Shown in pieces: positions 1 through 7,941 of a stretch of DNA of 34,874 nucleotides. The translations under genes were made by a program, and so were the position numbers. The notes beneath the pieces were generated by a model. The model ran no database searches and was not told the origin of the DNA. It saw only the letters and a program-made list of their open reading frames with translations. Source of the DNA: a virus; IMG/VR virus record IMGVR_UViG_3300042485_000366, positions 1 to 34,874 of that record, one strand, 5' to 3'. Numbering within the stretch: the stretch's first letter is position 1; every line of letters begins with the position of its first letter.

Positions 1-596
1 CCGTTGAATATTGTCTAAAATAAGAAGTAGCCGTTGAACTATTATTTCTAACTGCTATCTCCGAATAGTCAGTTGTGCTATTTGTTTGTAGTAAGAATGA
101 AGCAGCTGCACTTGCATTGTAAATATGCAACTGTGCCAATGCTGAACTTGGGTTCCCTATTGTTAAATTAGTTCCGTCAAATTTAAAGTTACTAGAACTT
201 GTTACGCTTGAAGTGCCGTTAAAATAAGTTACTTGTCCACTTGTCCCTGTGCCTGTTACCGGATTTGTTATTGTGCTTTGCTTTGAATTAAAAGTATTCC
301 AATCAGTAGAACTTAAATATCCATCTTGAGAAGTGTTAGCAACTTGAATGCTAAATGCTCCTGTTGTATTATTATAACTTAATGGAGTTGTAGCACTCAA
401 AGAAGTTAAACTAATACCACCTAAACCGGCTAAGGTATAAGTCGGTACGTTTAAAGTATTTGAAACTAAAGTAGCTGAACCACTATTCCCTGTTGTAGTT
501 AAACTTAAAGTGCTTTGTTTATTATTAAATGTTGTCCAATCTGCTGAACTTAAAGCTCCTCTATTTGTTGCACTTGCAGTAGGTACGTTTAAAGTA
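1..596. repeat. Left copy of a 596-bp diverged direct repeat shared by both window ends
   Basis: Bases 1-596 align without gaps to 34279-34874. I count 26 mismatches (about 95.6% identity); the first 127 bases are identical. Both copies lie in the same frame of the tail-fibre coding sequence. The likely explanation is assembly around a circular or permuted genome that ended on a second allele; a true second fibre gene is the alternative. Confidence 0.9.
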
Positions 597-1954
597 ATTA
601 CAGGAGTTGTAGTTCCGTTTGCAACAGTTGAACTAAAATCCGTTCCTGTTGTGCCTAATGTTAAAGCAGCTACGCTTGTAACTGTTCCTACTCCTGCACC
701 ACCTACTAAAGCAACCGTTCCACTTGCAGCAGGGAAAATTATACCATAATCATTTCCGGTAGTTAACCCACTAGGTCTAAATGAAACTGTTAATGAACCC
801 CCAAATTGTTTATCAACTAATTTAATATTATCTGCAAACATTCTTAAAGCAGAACCTGTTACTTCATTATTAAAATAATTTGTTAAATTACCCTTTACTG
901 AAATATTATTTGCTCCCATATCCAAAGCAGAAGTTGCTCCTGTATATGGAACGTAAGTTGAAGCAGCCGTTGCAGTACTTAATTTGTTATTAAAAGTTGT
1001 CCAATCAGCACTTGATAAAGCTCCTCTATTTGCAGCCGAAGCCGTAGGTAAATTAAAAGTATGCGTTGCAGTTGAACTTGATATAGCAAAGTCTGTTCCA
1101 CTCGTTCCTGTCGCTAAAAATTGTATTTGTCTTGTTAAGTTATTTAACGTAGTTAATCCCTTAGAAAATGTTGTAACTACTTGACACAAATGATTATTCT
1201 CTGTGTGTAAAGTAACTGTTTTTGTATCTACATTTGCATATATTCTAATTGCTAATCTATCTGTTATAGTTAAAACACTTGCAGTCACAGGGATAGCAAA
1301 ATAATAAGGACTTAATGTTGTTCCATTACTTAAATATTCAGGTACACTTTGACTGCTACCTAATAGCGTAAAAGTAGTGCCGTCATATTTATAAAGCTCT
1401 GCATATACATAAGGATTATGCGCATTAGAATTTACACTAAAATAAAACTCACAATTAAAGTTTCCTGCAGGCACTTCTAATAAAGCAGGGTCATTAGCAT
1501 CTGTTAAATAACTCGCTATATATCCATTTGCCGAAATACTAATATCTGTTCCTGCACCTGCAATTGGGTCTTTGCTTAATTCTTTATATGCAACTCCACC
1601 TATTGTACCTTGTGAAACACTTGAATTTAGATAATAAGAAACAGAACTTCCCCCACCTGTTGATGTTGGAAAATCTGCTAATGCTCCATCCCCTCTTACA
1701 TATTGAGTAGCATCCCCTGCAAAGCCTATATTAATTGTTCCTGCACTTGTTATTGGACTTCCGGTTATCGTTAAAGCATCCCCTGTTTCAGTAACACCTA
1801 CGCTTGTAACTGTTCCAATAGTTGAAAATAAATCAGCTATCTGTAATAATGTTACCTTTTTAGAAACACCTGTTATTGGGTCACCTATGATTGTTAAGTC
1901 AGTAGATGCCGGAGCCATCTCTGTCGCTAGTTGATTTATTTTTTTAGATTCCAT
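1..1954 (-). CDS. Tail fibre protein, N-terminal part (runs off the left edge)
   Basis: An uninterrupted minus-strand frame runs from an ATG at 1954 to the window edge (651 codons), although no long ORF is obvious because the stop lies outside. The protein starts MESKKINQLATEM and is rich in Thr, Ser, Gly and Asn, typical of Bacteroidetes phage fibres that begin with a short virion-binding segment followed by beta-rich repeats. The 15-residue motif GxLSSxDWxTFNxKQ recurs three times. The start overlaps the stop of the upstream gene by 11 bases. The frame at base 1 matches the frame at 34279 exactly, so on a circular molecule it would continue into the 32903 segment and end in a peptidase S74 chaperone, giving about 1,109 residues. 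Receptor binding is inferred from the family. The reading frame is seen directly; the circular joining is inference. Confidence 0.85.
   Translation of the reverse strand, partial: MESKKINQLATEMAPASTDLTIIGDPITGVSKKVTLLQIADLFSTIGTVTSVGVTETGDALTITGSPITSAGTINIGFAGDATQYVRGDGALADFPTSTGGGSSVSYYLNSSVSQGTIGGVAYKELSKDPIAGAGTDISISANGYIASYLTDANDPALLEVPAGNFNCEFYFSVNSNAHNPYVYAELYKYDGTTFTLLGSSQSVPEYLSNGTTLSPYYFAIPVTASVLTITDRLAIRIYANVDTKTVTLHTENNHLCQVVTTFSKGLTTLNNLTRQIQFLATGTSGTDFAISSSTATHTFNLPTASAANRGALSSADWTTFNNKLSTATAASTYVPYTGATSALDMGANNISVKGNLTNYFNNEVTGSALRMFADNIKLVDKQFGGSLTVSFRPSGLTTGNDYGIIFPAASGTVALVGGAGVGTVTSVAALTLGTTGTDFSSTVANGTTTPVITLNVPTASATNRGALSSADWTTFNNKQSTLSLTTTGNSGSATLVSNTLNVPTYTLAGLGGISLTSLSATTPLSYNNTTGAFSIQVANTSQDGYLSSTDWNTFNSKQSTITNPVTGTGTSGQVTYFNGTSSVTSSSNFKFDGTNLTIGNPSSALAQLHIYNASAAASFLLQTNSTTDYSEIAVRNNSSTATSYFRQYST
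278..1035 (-). repeat. Three copies of a GxLSSxDWxTFNxKQ-coding module
   Basis: Similar stretches of about 60 bases at about 981-1035, 513-573 and 278-339 each encode a version of the same 15-residue motif (RGALSSADWTTFNNK, RGALSSADWTTFNNK and DGYLSSTDWNTFNSK). They are fibre repeat modules and a likely substrate for recombination between fibre segments. Confidence 0.7.
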
Positions 1955-2384
1955 TAGTAGGTATTTGACAAGTGTCGTTTAATGAAGATAATGTTAATGT
2001 AAAGTCTATTTTAACACCTGCTAAATAATCAGGGTCTGATTCAGTATAAAATGATAATGTCATACTATCACTAGCAATCCAATTGTAAATAGGGTCTCTT
2101 AATTCAGCGACCATATCCTGACCAACTAAAGTCATATCACTTAATACCTCTGTCTCGTTTGTTTCTTCCATTAACATTCTATCCATAACATAGATAGAAA
2201 AATTATATTGTATTTGCTTTGCTAGTATCTGTGCATCTATTAAACTAAAAAACATAGCAGGATAAGTAACCTCACCATTGCTAAGTCTTTCCCACACATC
2301 ACCGAAATACACGAACTTAATTTGCTCGTGGTTGTTTCCGAATGTTGTTATTTGCTTTACTATTTGATTGAGTGTTAATCCCAT
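1944..2384 (-). CDS. Putative neck/tail-completion protein
   Basis: This 146-residue protein starts MGLTLNQIVKQITTFGNNHE and has no signal peptide or membrane segment. It lies between a connector-like gene (2453) and the tail fibre, where Bacteroidetes siphoviruses usually carry a small head-tail or tail-terminator protein. The predicted mix of an N-terminal helix and later strands fits tail-terminator folds, but I recognise no catalytic motif and base the call on position and general resemblance. Its last codons overlap the fibre start by 11 bases, which suggests coupled translation. Function is inferred; that it is a gene is well supported by length, spacing and start context. Confidence 0.6.
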   Translation of the reverse strand: MGLTLNQIVKQITTFGNNHEQIKFVYFGDVWERLSNGEVTYPAMFFSLIDAQILAKQIQYNFSIYVMDRMLMEETNETEVLSDMTLVGQDMVAELRDPIYNWIASDSMTLSFYTESDPDYLAGVKIDFTLTLSSLNDTCQIPTNGI

Positions 2385-2451
2385 TATTTTTTGTTTTTTC
2401 TAAATAAACTTTTAGCTTATTTTGATTTTTAATGTTTGCTTCTTTGCTCAT
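2317..2451 (-). CDS. Small possible ORF overlapping the neck-protein start
   Basis: A 44-residue frame starts at an ATG two bases after the stop of the connector-like gene (TAATATG) and overlaps the first 68 bases of the 146-residue neck gene in another frame. It is rich in Lys and Asn, with no motif. The coupled start favours a real product, but the low complexity and the overlap argue against it. Confidence 0.3.
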   Translation of the reverse strand: MSKEANIKNQNKLKVYLEKTKNNGINTQSNSKANNNIRKQPRAN

Positions 2452-2452
2452 A

Positions 2453-3025
2453 TTAACATCCTATTTTGCCCTGATACTTTTGTTCTAAGTTTTTATTCTC
2501 ATAAACATTATCATCTTCTAAATATAAAGATGAAGTATAACCCTCTAAATCAGGAATGATTGTATCTATCCCACTTGTAAAGTTTAAATATTCAGGGTAC
2601 AAAGTATTGTTTTGTCTTAAATACTTAATCAATCTTTGCTTGTAAAATTCTGCTCTTGTCCTGTATCTGTTAGCCACATCAATCATATCTTGCATTGATG
2701 GGTTTTCTGTATTGTCTCCTGACTTTCTTAATAAACCTTTGTTATAAAACTGATATGATAACCCCATAGGTAACTCACTCATAACATAATAAATCAAACA
2801 ATCGGCTATATAATTATTTAGTAATAAAGTTTCGTCTCCATTTAATGTTGAACCGTTTATTGCACTTTGCAATTTATTATATAATGTACTACCCAATGCA
2901 GGGAGTATATACATATCCTGTGCCGTTTTAATTTCCGGCAATATTAATTTCTCATCCACGTTTGCGTGTAAGCCGGTTCTATCTTTTATCCCTTGTACTG
3001 ATATGAATAATATATTTAATGACAT
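2453..3025 (-). CDS. Head-tail connector/adaptor-like protein (DUF6712-like)
   Basis: This 190-residue, mostly helical protein begins MSLNILFISVQGIKDRTGL, followed by a segment resembling NVDEKLILPEIKTAQDMYIL and LGSTLYNKL. This arrangement is familiar from a family of Bacteroidetes phage proteins (DUF6712 as I recall it) found beside portal genes and thought to act as head-tail adaptors. It lies four bases after the portal stop and upstream of the neck-type gene, in line with a role in the connector stack. No enzymatic residues are seen. The family assignment is from memory of the sequence pattern; the role is inferred from position. Confidence 0.6.
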   Translation of the reverse strand: MSLNILFISVQGIKDRTGLHANVDEKLILPEIKTAQDMYILPALGSTLYNKLQSAINGSTLNGDETLLLNNYIADCLIYYVMSELPMGLSYQFYNKGLLRKSGDNTENPSMQDMIDVANRYRTRAEFYKQRLIKYLRQNNTLYPEYLNFTSGIDTIIPDLEGYTSSLYLEDDNVYENKNLEQKYQGKIGC

Positions 3026-3028
3026 TTC

Positions 3029-5011
3029 TTATTTTTTTCTTGTTACTATGTTTGTTTTCCACTCGTGTCTGCAGGATTCACTTATAGTTCCGTTATCGTT
3101 CCACCATCCACCTCTCCTATCCCAAACAGAATATCCTAATCTTGCACTCATCATTTCAATATCACTTCTGCTATAAATTTTATTAGCATCTAGTAAAGCT
3201 ACACAAAAAGGTCTGCTATTAGTTTTATCAGAATTATTAAATCCTGCTATCCAATCATAAGAATACCTAACTAATATTTCAGTCGTTTCAGGTTTTACTT
3301 TACCTACTGTTTTAGATAATGGTTGCGTTAATTCTCTTGAAACAATTATATTGCTATTAATACCTTTACCTATTTTTGTTTCAGTAGTTTTTAGGATATT
3401 TCTATCTTCTAAATCTTTTAATATTGTATTGATAGTATCTACATCTTCATCTAAAACTTCTGCCAATACCTCAGGGGTTACATCTTTTTGTTTAGAAATT
3501 TGGTCTAATATATCTGATTCTAATTGTGTAACATCAGCGAACATATGAAAGTCGGATTCATCACTAAATCTTTTCTTAGATTTCCAAACATTAAACGCAT
3601 CCTTGCTTTCACCGAATTCATAAAATACACCAAAGTCTTGTGCTGCAAATTCAGCATCCATCTCATCCGAACCTAGCCAAGTATTTACTTCATCATCACT
3701 TAAAGCATATCCTGTTTTAAGCATTGCAGCAGCTTGTTCTCTATTGATTTTACCTTTAGTAAACTCACGAATGATACGCTGCATATTTTGCCACTCACGA
3801 CCTTTTAAACCTTTGATATGCTCGTTAACTGATAAGCCCTGTGCCGGAACTATTGCCTCAGCAGTAGGTGCGTATTTAGTCATATCAATACCAATCTTTT
3901 CTAATATCCATTCTTTAGGTGCTACTTCTTTAATAGTTTGCTCACTAAACTCAATTCCTATTGGTTCAGTAGGGATAATCTTTATTTCAGTTGTGACATT
4001 TTTATATTTAGCTAACATATTAAATACACTTTCTAAATGCATTTGTTTAGCATTTACATATGTGTTCTTAAATATCTCATAGCCATCACGCATTTCTGTT
4101 CTGCTGCCTAGCTTACCGGCTTCTGCAATACCCATAATTGATGGGGTCGTAACCTGATGACCACTAAATATGTTAGTCTGTATTAATTCATCTACTCTGC
4201 CAAAATCTTCTTTTGTTAAATCACTTGTACCCAAATCATCTACGACAGGCTTCCTAGATATATCATTGACAAAAGCAATCATATATTTTTTACCGTCTGC
4301 ACCACTATAAGTTTTTCTTAATCTGTTATCTACATTGCGCTTCTCCTCATCATTAGGCTCACCATTCGGTAAGGTAATAAGTTTACTAGCAGAAAACCCT
4401 GTCTGTGCATTTCCTAAGATATGCTTAGAAACTTCAATGTCAGATTCAATATAATTTAATGCAGCAAAATAACTAGGTAATCCATATATACCAATATTAG
4501 GTCTGTACTCTTTTATGTACAGAATTTGTTTGCCTGTTGGTTGCTTAGGGTTAAATGCAGCCACAACTAATGGCTTTATCTTATTGTCTTTCCAATCTTC
4601 CTTATACCAATACTGTGTATTGTCTTTGTTAGTTCTTATCTTAACATAATCACAATGCCATAACTCGGCAATGTTACCGGCTAAATCCCAAATAACTTCT
4701 AAGTAAGCACCACCAAATATTTCAACATCTAAAGATACTTTTCTAGTTAAATCGTTTAAAGATTCAACCCTGTTAGCTTTATCTATAAATGCCTGTGCAT
4801 CAGGTTCACCTGACCAACCATTGCCGGTAATATAATGCACCTTACTTTTAATAATGGCACTATGCTTTGATGACTTATTGTATAAGTCAACTATGTATTC
4901 CGGATAATCGTTATTTTCTCCGTATTTAATATATCCACCATCTACACCCTTTTTCTCTTTGAATTCAGGTTGCCTAGCCTCTGCGAATGTTAATACTCTT
5001 AAATCTATCAT
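3029..5011 (-). CDS. Phage portal protein with long C-terminal extension
   Basis: The protein has 660 residues. The first 370 or so look like a portal protein: an N-terminal segment with YGENNDYPEYIVDLYNKSSKH, a beta-rich middle containing FGGAYLEVIWD, and a region around residues 270-330 with TPSIMGIAEAGKLGSRTEM and then a long helix. Portals form the dodecameric DNA gate at one capsid vertex and bind terminase during packaging. The remaining 290 residues are unusual: a winged-helix-like segment at about 490-560 and an end domain with RPFCVALL, YSVWDRRGGWWN and CRHEW (Cys647, His649), resembling Cys/His-containing domains at the ends of phage head-morphogenesis proteins. The gene overlaps the upstream gene by ATGA, suggesting coupled translation. 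The portal call is good; the role of the extension is unknown. Confidence 0.85.
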   Translation of the reverse strand: MIDLRVLTFAEARQPEFKEKKGVDGGYIKYGENNDYPEYIVDLYNKSSKHSAIIKSKVHYITGNGWSGEPDAQAFIDKANRVESLNDLTRKVSLDVEIFGGAYLEVIWDLAGNIAELWHCDYVKIRTNKDNTQYWYKEDWKDNKIKPLVVAAFNPKQPTGKQILYIKEYRPNIGIYGLPSYFAALNYIESDIEVSKHILGNAQTGFSASKLITLPNGEPNDEEKRNVDNRLRKTYSGADGKKYMIAFVNDISRKPVVDDLGTSDLTKEDFGRVDELIQTNIFSGHQVTTPSIMGIAEAGKLGSRTEMRDGYEIFKNTYVNAKQMHLESVFNMLAKYKNVTTEIKIIPTEPIGIEFSEQTIKEVAPKEWILEKIGIDMTKYAPTAEAIVPAQGLSVNEHIKGLKGREWQNMQRIIREFTKGKINREQAAAMLKTGYALSDDEVNTWLGSDEMDAEFAAQDFGVFYEFGESKDAFNVWKSKKRFSDESDFHMFADVTQLESDILDQISKQKDVTPEVLAEVLDEDVDTINTILKDLEDRNILKTTETKIGKGINSNIIVSRELTQPLSKTVGKVKPETTEILVRYSYDWIAGFNNSDKTNSRPFCVALLDANKIYSRSDIEMMSARLGYSVWDRRGGWWNDNGTISESCRHEWKTNIVTRKK

Positions 5012-5382
5012 TGTCTAATTGTATAAGTGTCTGTTGTTGTATATTGGTTATATGTTAGGGTCGAACCTGAAAGCCACATAATACCTGTTTCTAGCTTGTT
5101 TAAGCCTGTTGGATTTAAGTTGCTAGTACTTGCTTGTTCGTACACTTCGTAGGTATATTGACCCTCTAATGCAGCACTAAAGCTAGTGTTAGTAACAATT
5201 GTAAATTCATTGTATCTATCCTTGTATAAACTTAAATCAGATGTATTTAAAACCACAAATTTAATAATGTTATTACTACTTCTATTTGTAAACACAAATA
5301 AATAGTTAGGTGTTATCAATAACTGCTTTTCAGTTAAAGTCATTATGATTGTATTGGTCTGTCCCTTAGTTAAATGTATCAT
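5008..5382 (-). CDS. Conserved phage structural protein, function unknown
   Basis: This 124-residue protein begins MIHLTKGQTNTIIMTLTEKQ and alternates hydrophobic and polar residues in a way that suggests an all-beta, immunoglobulin-like fold. Similar short proteins lie immediately before portal genes in Bacteroidetes phages, and virion decoration or tail association is usual guesswork. It is the first gene after a 363-base untranslated region and a terminator, so it should start a new transcript that continues through portal, connectors and fibre. It overlaps the portal start by four bases (ATGA). Confidence 0.6.
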   Translation of the reverse strand: MIHLTKGQTNTIIMTLTEKQLLITPNYLFVFTNRSSNNIIKFVVLNTSDLSLYKDRYNEFTIVTNTSFSAALEGQYTYEVYEQASTSNLNPTGLNKLETGIMWLSGSTLTYNQYTTTDTYTIRQ

Positions 5383-5489
5383 CTATTATAAATAGCAATA
5401 ATAATAATATTTACAAAACAAGTAGGTAAAGCTATTATTTGACTTATATATTAGCAATATGTTTCTAAAACTGCACTTTTTGATGTGCT

Positions 5490-5510
5490 TTTTGTGATAT
5501 TTTCACAAAA
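5490..5510. promoter_or_regulatory. Perfect inverted repeat, possible operator
   Basis: TTTTGTGA and TCACAAAA are separated by five bases. The dyad resembles the binding site of a dimeric regulator and lies about 110 bases upstream of the 5382 gene. No matching regulator can be named. Confidence 0.4.
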
Positions 5511-5564
5511 TTGGAACTTTAATTCTAATATCTTGTTGTACTAAAATTATAATAAGTGGTCATT

Positions 5565-5596
5565 AAAGTAACATTAGAATAGGCTTATGTTACTTT
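5565..5596. repeat. 10-bp perfect inverted repeat
   Basis: AAAGTAACAT at 5565-5574 and ATGTTACTTT at 5587-5596 are separated by 12 bases and can be extended by TTA/TAA with one bulged base. It could be an RNA hairpin in the untranslated leader or a protein-binding dyad. Confidence 0.5.
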
Positions 5597-5690
5597 TAAG
5601 GGACATTATCAGCATAAAGTAAAGCTAAGACTTGACTTGTCCACTTTTTTATGCTGTTTACGGAAACGTGAAAGGTGTAATATAGTGAAC

Positions 5691-5722
5691 AAAAAACCCC
5701 CACCTAGAAAACTAGGCAGGGG
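5691..5722 (-). terminator. Intrinsic terminator after the tail-tube gene
   Basis: On the minus strand the RNA reads CCCC-TG-CCTAG, loop TTTT, CTAGG-T-GGGG, then GTTTTTT. A GC-rich stem with a T tract directly after it, 24 bases beyond the stop of the 5746 gene, is a textbook rho-independent terminator. It should separate capsid/tail-tube transcription from portal and fibre transcription. Confidence 0.85.
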
Positions 5723-5745
5723 AACTAACTATGAAAAACTGTAAA

Positions 5746-6264
5746 CTATCCTGCAGTTGTAAGAGCAGCAGCTACTGTACTATTAACCTCAGGTGCTAAA
5801 GCAGGTTCAGCTCCTGTGAATGTTAATGTATAACCACTTCTGTCTCCCTCAGCAGTACCTGTTGCAGCACTACCGGCAGTCAAATCCAATGACCTTGTTT
5901 TACCTAGCATAAAGAACTTACCATTGTTGTCTTTAGCAACTGCTGTAAGACTATTTTGTGCTAATAAAAGAATTTCATTTCTCGTATTTGCTTGTAATTT
6001 ATTTAAGATTATTGTTAATTCAGGAGTGAAAAACAAGGTACCATTTTGAACATTCGATGCTACATTTTCAGTAAACATTGAAGTTCCTTTTGTTAACTCG
6101 TATTTATAAAACTTCTTACCTGCAGCTTTTACTAAAGCAGTAATAACACCACTAGCTTCTGTAGTTGAAGTAATATCCGAACTTGCAATAAAATAAACCT
6201 CTGTAATTCCACCTAGTGAATCACGACAATCAAGGGTATATCCTTGTGTTAATGCACACGCCAT
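5746..6264 (-). CDS. Probable major tail tube protein
   Basis: This 172-residue protein starts MACALTQGYTLDCRDSLGG and ends with a Gly/Ala/Thr-rich tail. The pattern (a TQGYTLDCRDSLGGI start, ELTKGTSMFTENV, LNKLQANTRNEILLLAQ, a VAKDNNGKFFMLG strand, then GDRSGYTLTFTG) is one I associate with the abundant tail-tube or virion protein encoded after the capsid gene in Bacteroidetes phages. Such proteins form hexameric rings stacked into the tail. It lies 57 bases after the capsid gene and ends at a strong terminator, consistent with a highly expressed pair. A minor capsid protein is the main alternative. Confidence 0.65.
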   Translation of the reverse strand: MACALTQGYTLDCRDSLGGITEVYFIASSDITSTTEASGVITALVKAAGKKFYKYELTKGTSMFTENVASNVQNGTLFFTPELTIILNKLQANTRNEILLLAQNSLTAVAKDNNGKFFMLGKTRSLDLTAGSAATGTAEGDRSGYTLTFTGAEPALAPEVNSTVAAALTTAG

Positions 6265-6320
6265 AATATTTATTTTATTTTATTTAAAAATGGGGAGTAT
6301 ATTTCAACTCCCCTTTATAA

Positions 6321-7271
6321 TTAGATAGCTACTTTTACAATCTCATCAGGGAATGCAATGTTCACACCCATTTTGAATTCTGCTGCAAAACGTACTTCAT
6401 CAGCCTCTTTAGCAAAGAAGATTTCAAATTTTTCTTCTTCGTTTAATAAGTCTGTACCTAAGAACAAATTGCTTAAACGCATTGCGTAAATATCATTTGT
6501 GCTATTTAAACCTTCTACTGCAACTACTTTAATTGGAGTACCCGGCAATACAAATTCGCTATCAGCTTTACCATCAAAAGAGTAGTTAAACATATTAGCA
6601 TTCTTCAATGCAATAGTGTAAGTACGGAAAGTATCTTGACCAACAAAGATAGTCATATCATCAGCAGCTACAACTTTAGCAGGGATTGCTTTGTAAACAC
6701 CATCTAATAAACTAACTACGTTAGCTGCAGTGATAGATGTTAATGGAGCACCTGAAACATATCCTGATACGTTAGCATCAACTACACCACTAGCAGCACC
6801 AATCAATTTGATTAAACCATCAAACTTGTTTAAGTTACCGTTTGCAGAAGCAGTATCACCTTGCCAAATAGAAGTCTCTAATTGAGAAGCAATTGTTTTA
6901 GCTTTTCTATCAGCATAATCTTGCTCGAAAGGAATTGAATCATACTGAGAACCTGTTGGTAAAGCCTTTTGTAAATACTTAGCTTCTAATGCCTTTGGAC
7001 ATAAAGCCTCTTGAACTTTGATTTTACCTACTGTTACAGTTCTTTGTGTGAAAGAAGTTGTACCTGATGCGTTCCAACCACAAGACCCACCTGCTTGGAA
7101 AAAAGCATCTGTGTCCATAATGTTAATGGTCTCTGCTGATTTAACTCCAACCATTACGTTGCCTGCACTCTTAATTAAAGCTGCAGTTTTTGCTCCTAAT
7201 ACAGAAGAAGAAACCAATAATGCTTCGTTCTCTTTTGTATAATTTGTTAATGTACTTACTGAAAATGACAT
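6321..7271 (-). CDS. Major capsid protein
   Basis: This 316-residue protein begins MSFSVSTLTNYTKENEALLV, lacks signal or membrane segments and is rich in Ala, Gly, Val and Thr. Features fit an HK97-fold phage capsid subunit of about the usual size: an N-terminal arm, a central segment with FEQDYADRKAKTIASQLETS (long spine-helix candidate), ADDMTIFVGQDTFRTY, and an end segment EVRFAAEFKMGVNIAFPDE. It follows the scaffold-like gene by 11 bases and precedes the tail-tube gene, the usual order. The HK97 fold cannot be proven from sequence by eye, but the position after protease and scaffold makes the call firm. Confidence 0.8.
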   Translation of the reverse strand: MSFSVSTLTNYTKENEALLVSSSVLGAKTAALIKSAGNVMVGVKSAETINIMDTDAFFQAGGSCGWNASGTTSFTQRTVTVGKIKVQEALCPKALEAKYLQKALPTGSQYDSIPFEQDYADRKAKTIASQLETSIWQGDTASANGNLNKFDGLIKLIGAASGVVDANVSGYVSGAPLTSITAANVVSLLDGVYKAIPAKVVAADDMTIFVGQDTFRTYTIALKNANMFNYSFDGKADSEFVLPGTPIKVVAVEGLNSTNDIYAMRLSNLFLGTDLLNEEEKFEIFFAKEADEVRFAAEFKMGVNIAFPDEIVKVAI

Positions 7272-7282
7272 TTGTTATAAAT

Positions 7283-7879
7283 TTATTTGTTTAAAATTGC
7301 GTTTCTATATTTCTCTAATCTTTCGTATTTACTATCATTAGTACTTACATAAGATTGAAATGCGTTTGCTGCTTTTTGAGTAGGTTCAGCAGTTGGGGTA
7401 TTTGAAAGTGCTTCTACTAATTCAGCTACTTGTGCAAATCCCTCTTTTACTTTGCTCTCTAATTTAGCAATCTTCGCATCTAATTCCATTTTTTTCTTCT
7501 CATAATCATCCTTTAACTCTTGAATCATTGCAGTTGTATCTTGCGCAGGTTCAACAGGTTCAGCCGGTGCAACAGGTTCTTCTTCGATAACATCTTCTTT
7601 AGGAGATGCTATTTCTACGATTACACCTAACTCATCAACTTGGATAATTGTGCCATCCATTAATTGATGCTCACCTTGTGGAGCAGGAGTGCCATCAGCC
7701 ATCTCTACCATACCACCAATTTCTAATGCAGAAATCATAACCTTAGTACCATCTACTAAAGAATATTCAGCCATTTCTACCTTTGTAACTGTAGGCTCTA
7801 CAGGTGCAACAGGCTCAACAACTTGTGGCATATCTTCGAATAATGCCTTGATTTGTTTTAATGCTTCTTTTGGATTCAT
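7283..7879 (-). CDS. Capsid scaffold-like protein
   Basis: This 198-residue acidic protein has three parts: residues 1-75 with two copies of a DGT-containing beta motif (LVDGTKVMISALE, LMDGTIIQVDELG), a low-complexity Pro/Glu/Val linker at about 95-115, and a predicted coiled coil (residues 120-160, DDYEKKKMELDAKIAKLESK). The end, SKYERLEKYRNAILNK, is basic. Acidic coiled-coil proteins encoded immediately before the capsid gene are typical scaffolds that shape the procapsid and are later removed by the head protease, which here is encoded upstream at 9476. The function is inferred from composition and position. It is the first minus-strand gene beyond the plus-strand cassette. Confidence 0.65.
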   Translation of the reverse strand: MNPKEALKQIKALFEDMPQVVEPVAPVEPTVTKVEMAEYSLVDGTKVMISALEIGGMVEMADGTPAPQGEHQLMDGTIIQVDELGVIVEIASPKEDVIEEEPVAPAEPVEPAQDTTAMIQELKDDYEKKKMELDAKIAKLESKVKEGFAQVAELVEALSNTPTAEPTQKAANAFQSYVSTNDSKYERLEKYRNAILNK

Positions 7880-7941
7880 TTTATTTTTCTTTAAATGTCA
7901 ATATATAGCCTAGTTTATCACTTAACCATTTATCCCTAATA

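Larger units (their letters stand above)
5383..5745. other. 363-base gene-free, hairpin-rich intergenic region
   Basis: No frame longer than about 15 codons makes sense here on either strand. The region holds a terminator beside the tail-tube gene (5691-5722), a nested inverted repeat with arms at 5610-5620 (CAGCATAAAGT) and 5643-5656 (ACTTTTTTATGCTG), a 10-bp inverted repeat at 5565-5596 and a perfect 8-bp inverted repeat at 5490-5510. I found no clear TTTG/TAnnTTTG promoter, although the 5382 gene needs one downstream of the terminator. Confidence 0.6.

Noticed and set aside
510-1184. Plus-strand open frames within the fibre gene
   Set aside because: They are rich in Val, Ala, Pro and Thr as expected for the reverse of a Thr/Ser/Gly-coding repeat; the minus strand is open throughout and encodes a recognisable fibre.
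3744-4082. 112-residue plus-strand frame inside the portal gene
   Set aside because: It lies entirely within a well-supported coding gene on the other strand and shows no domain.
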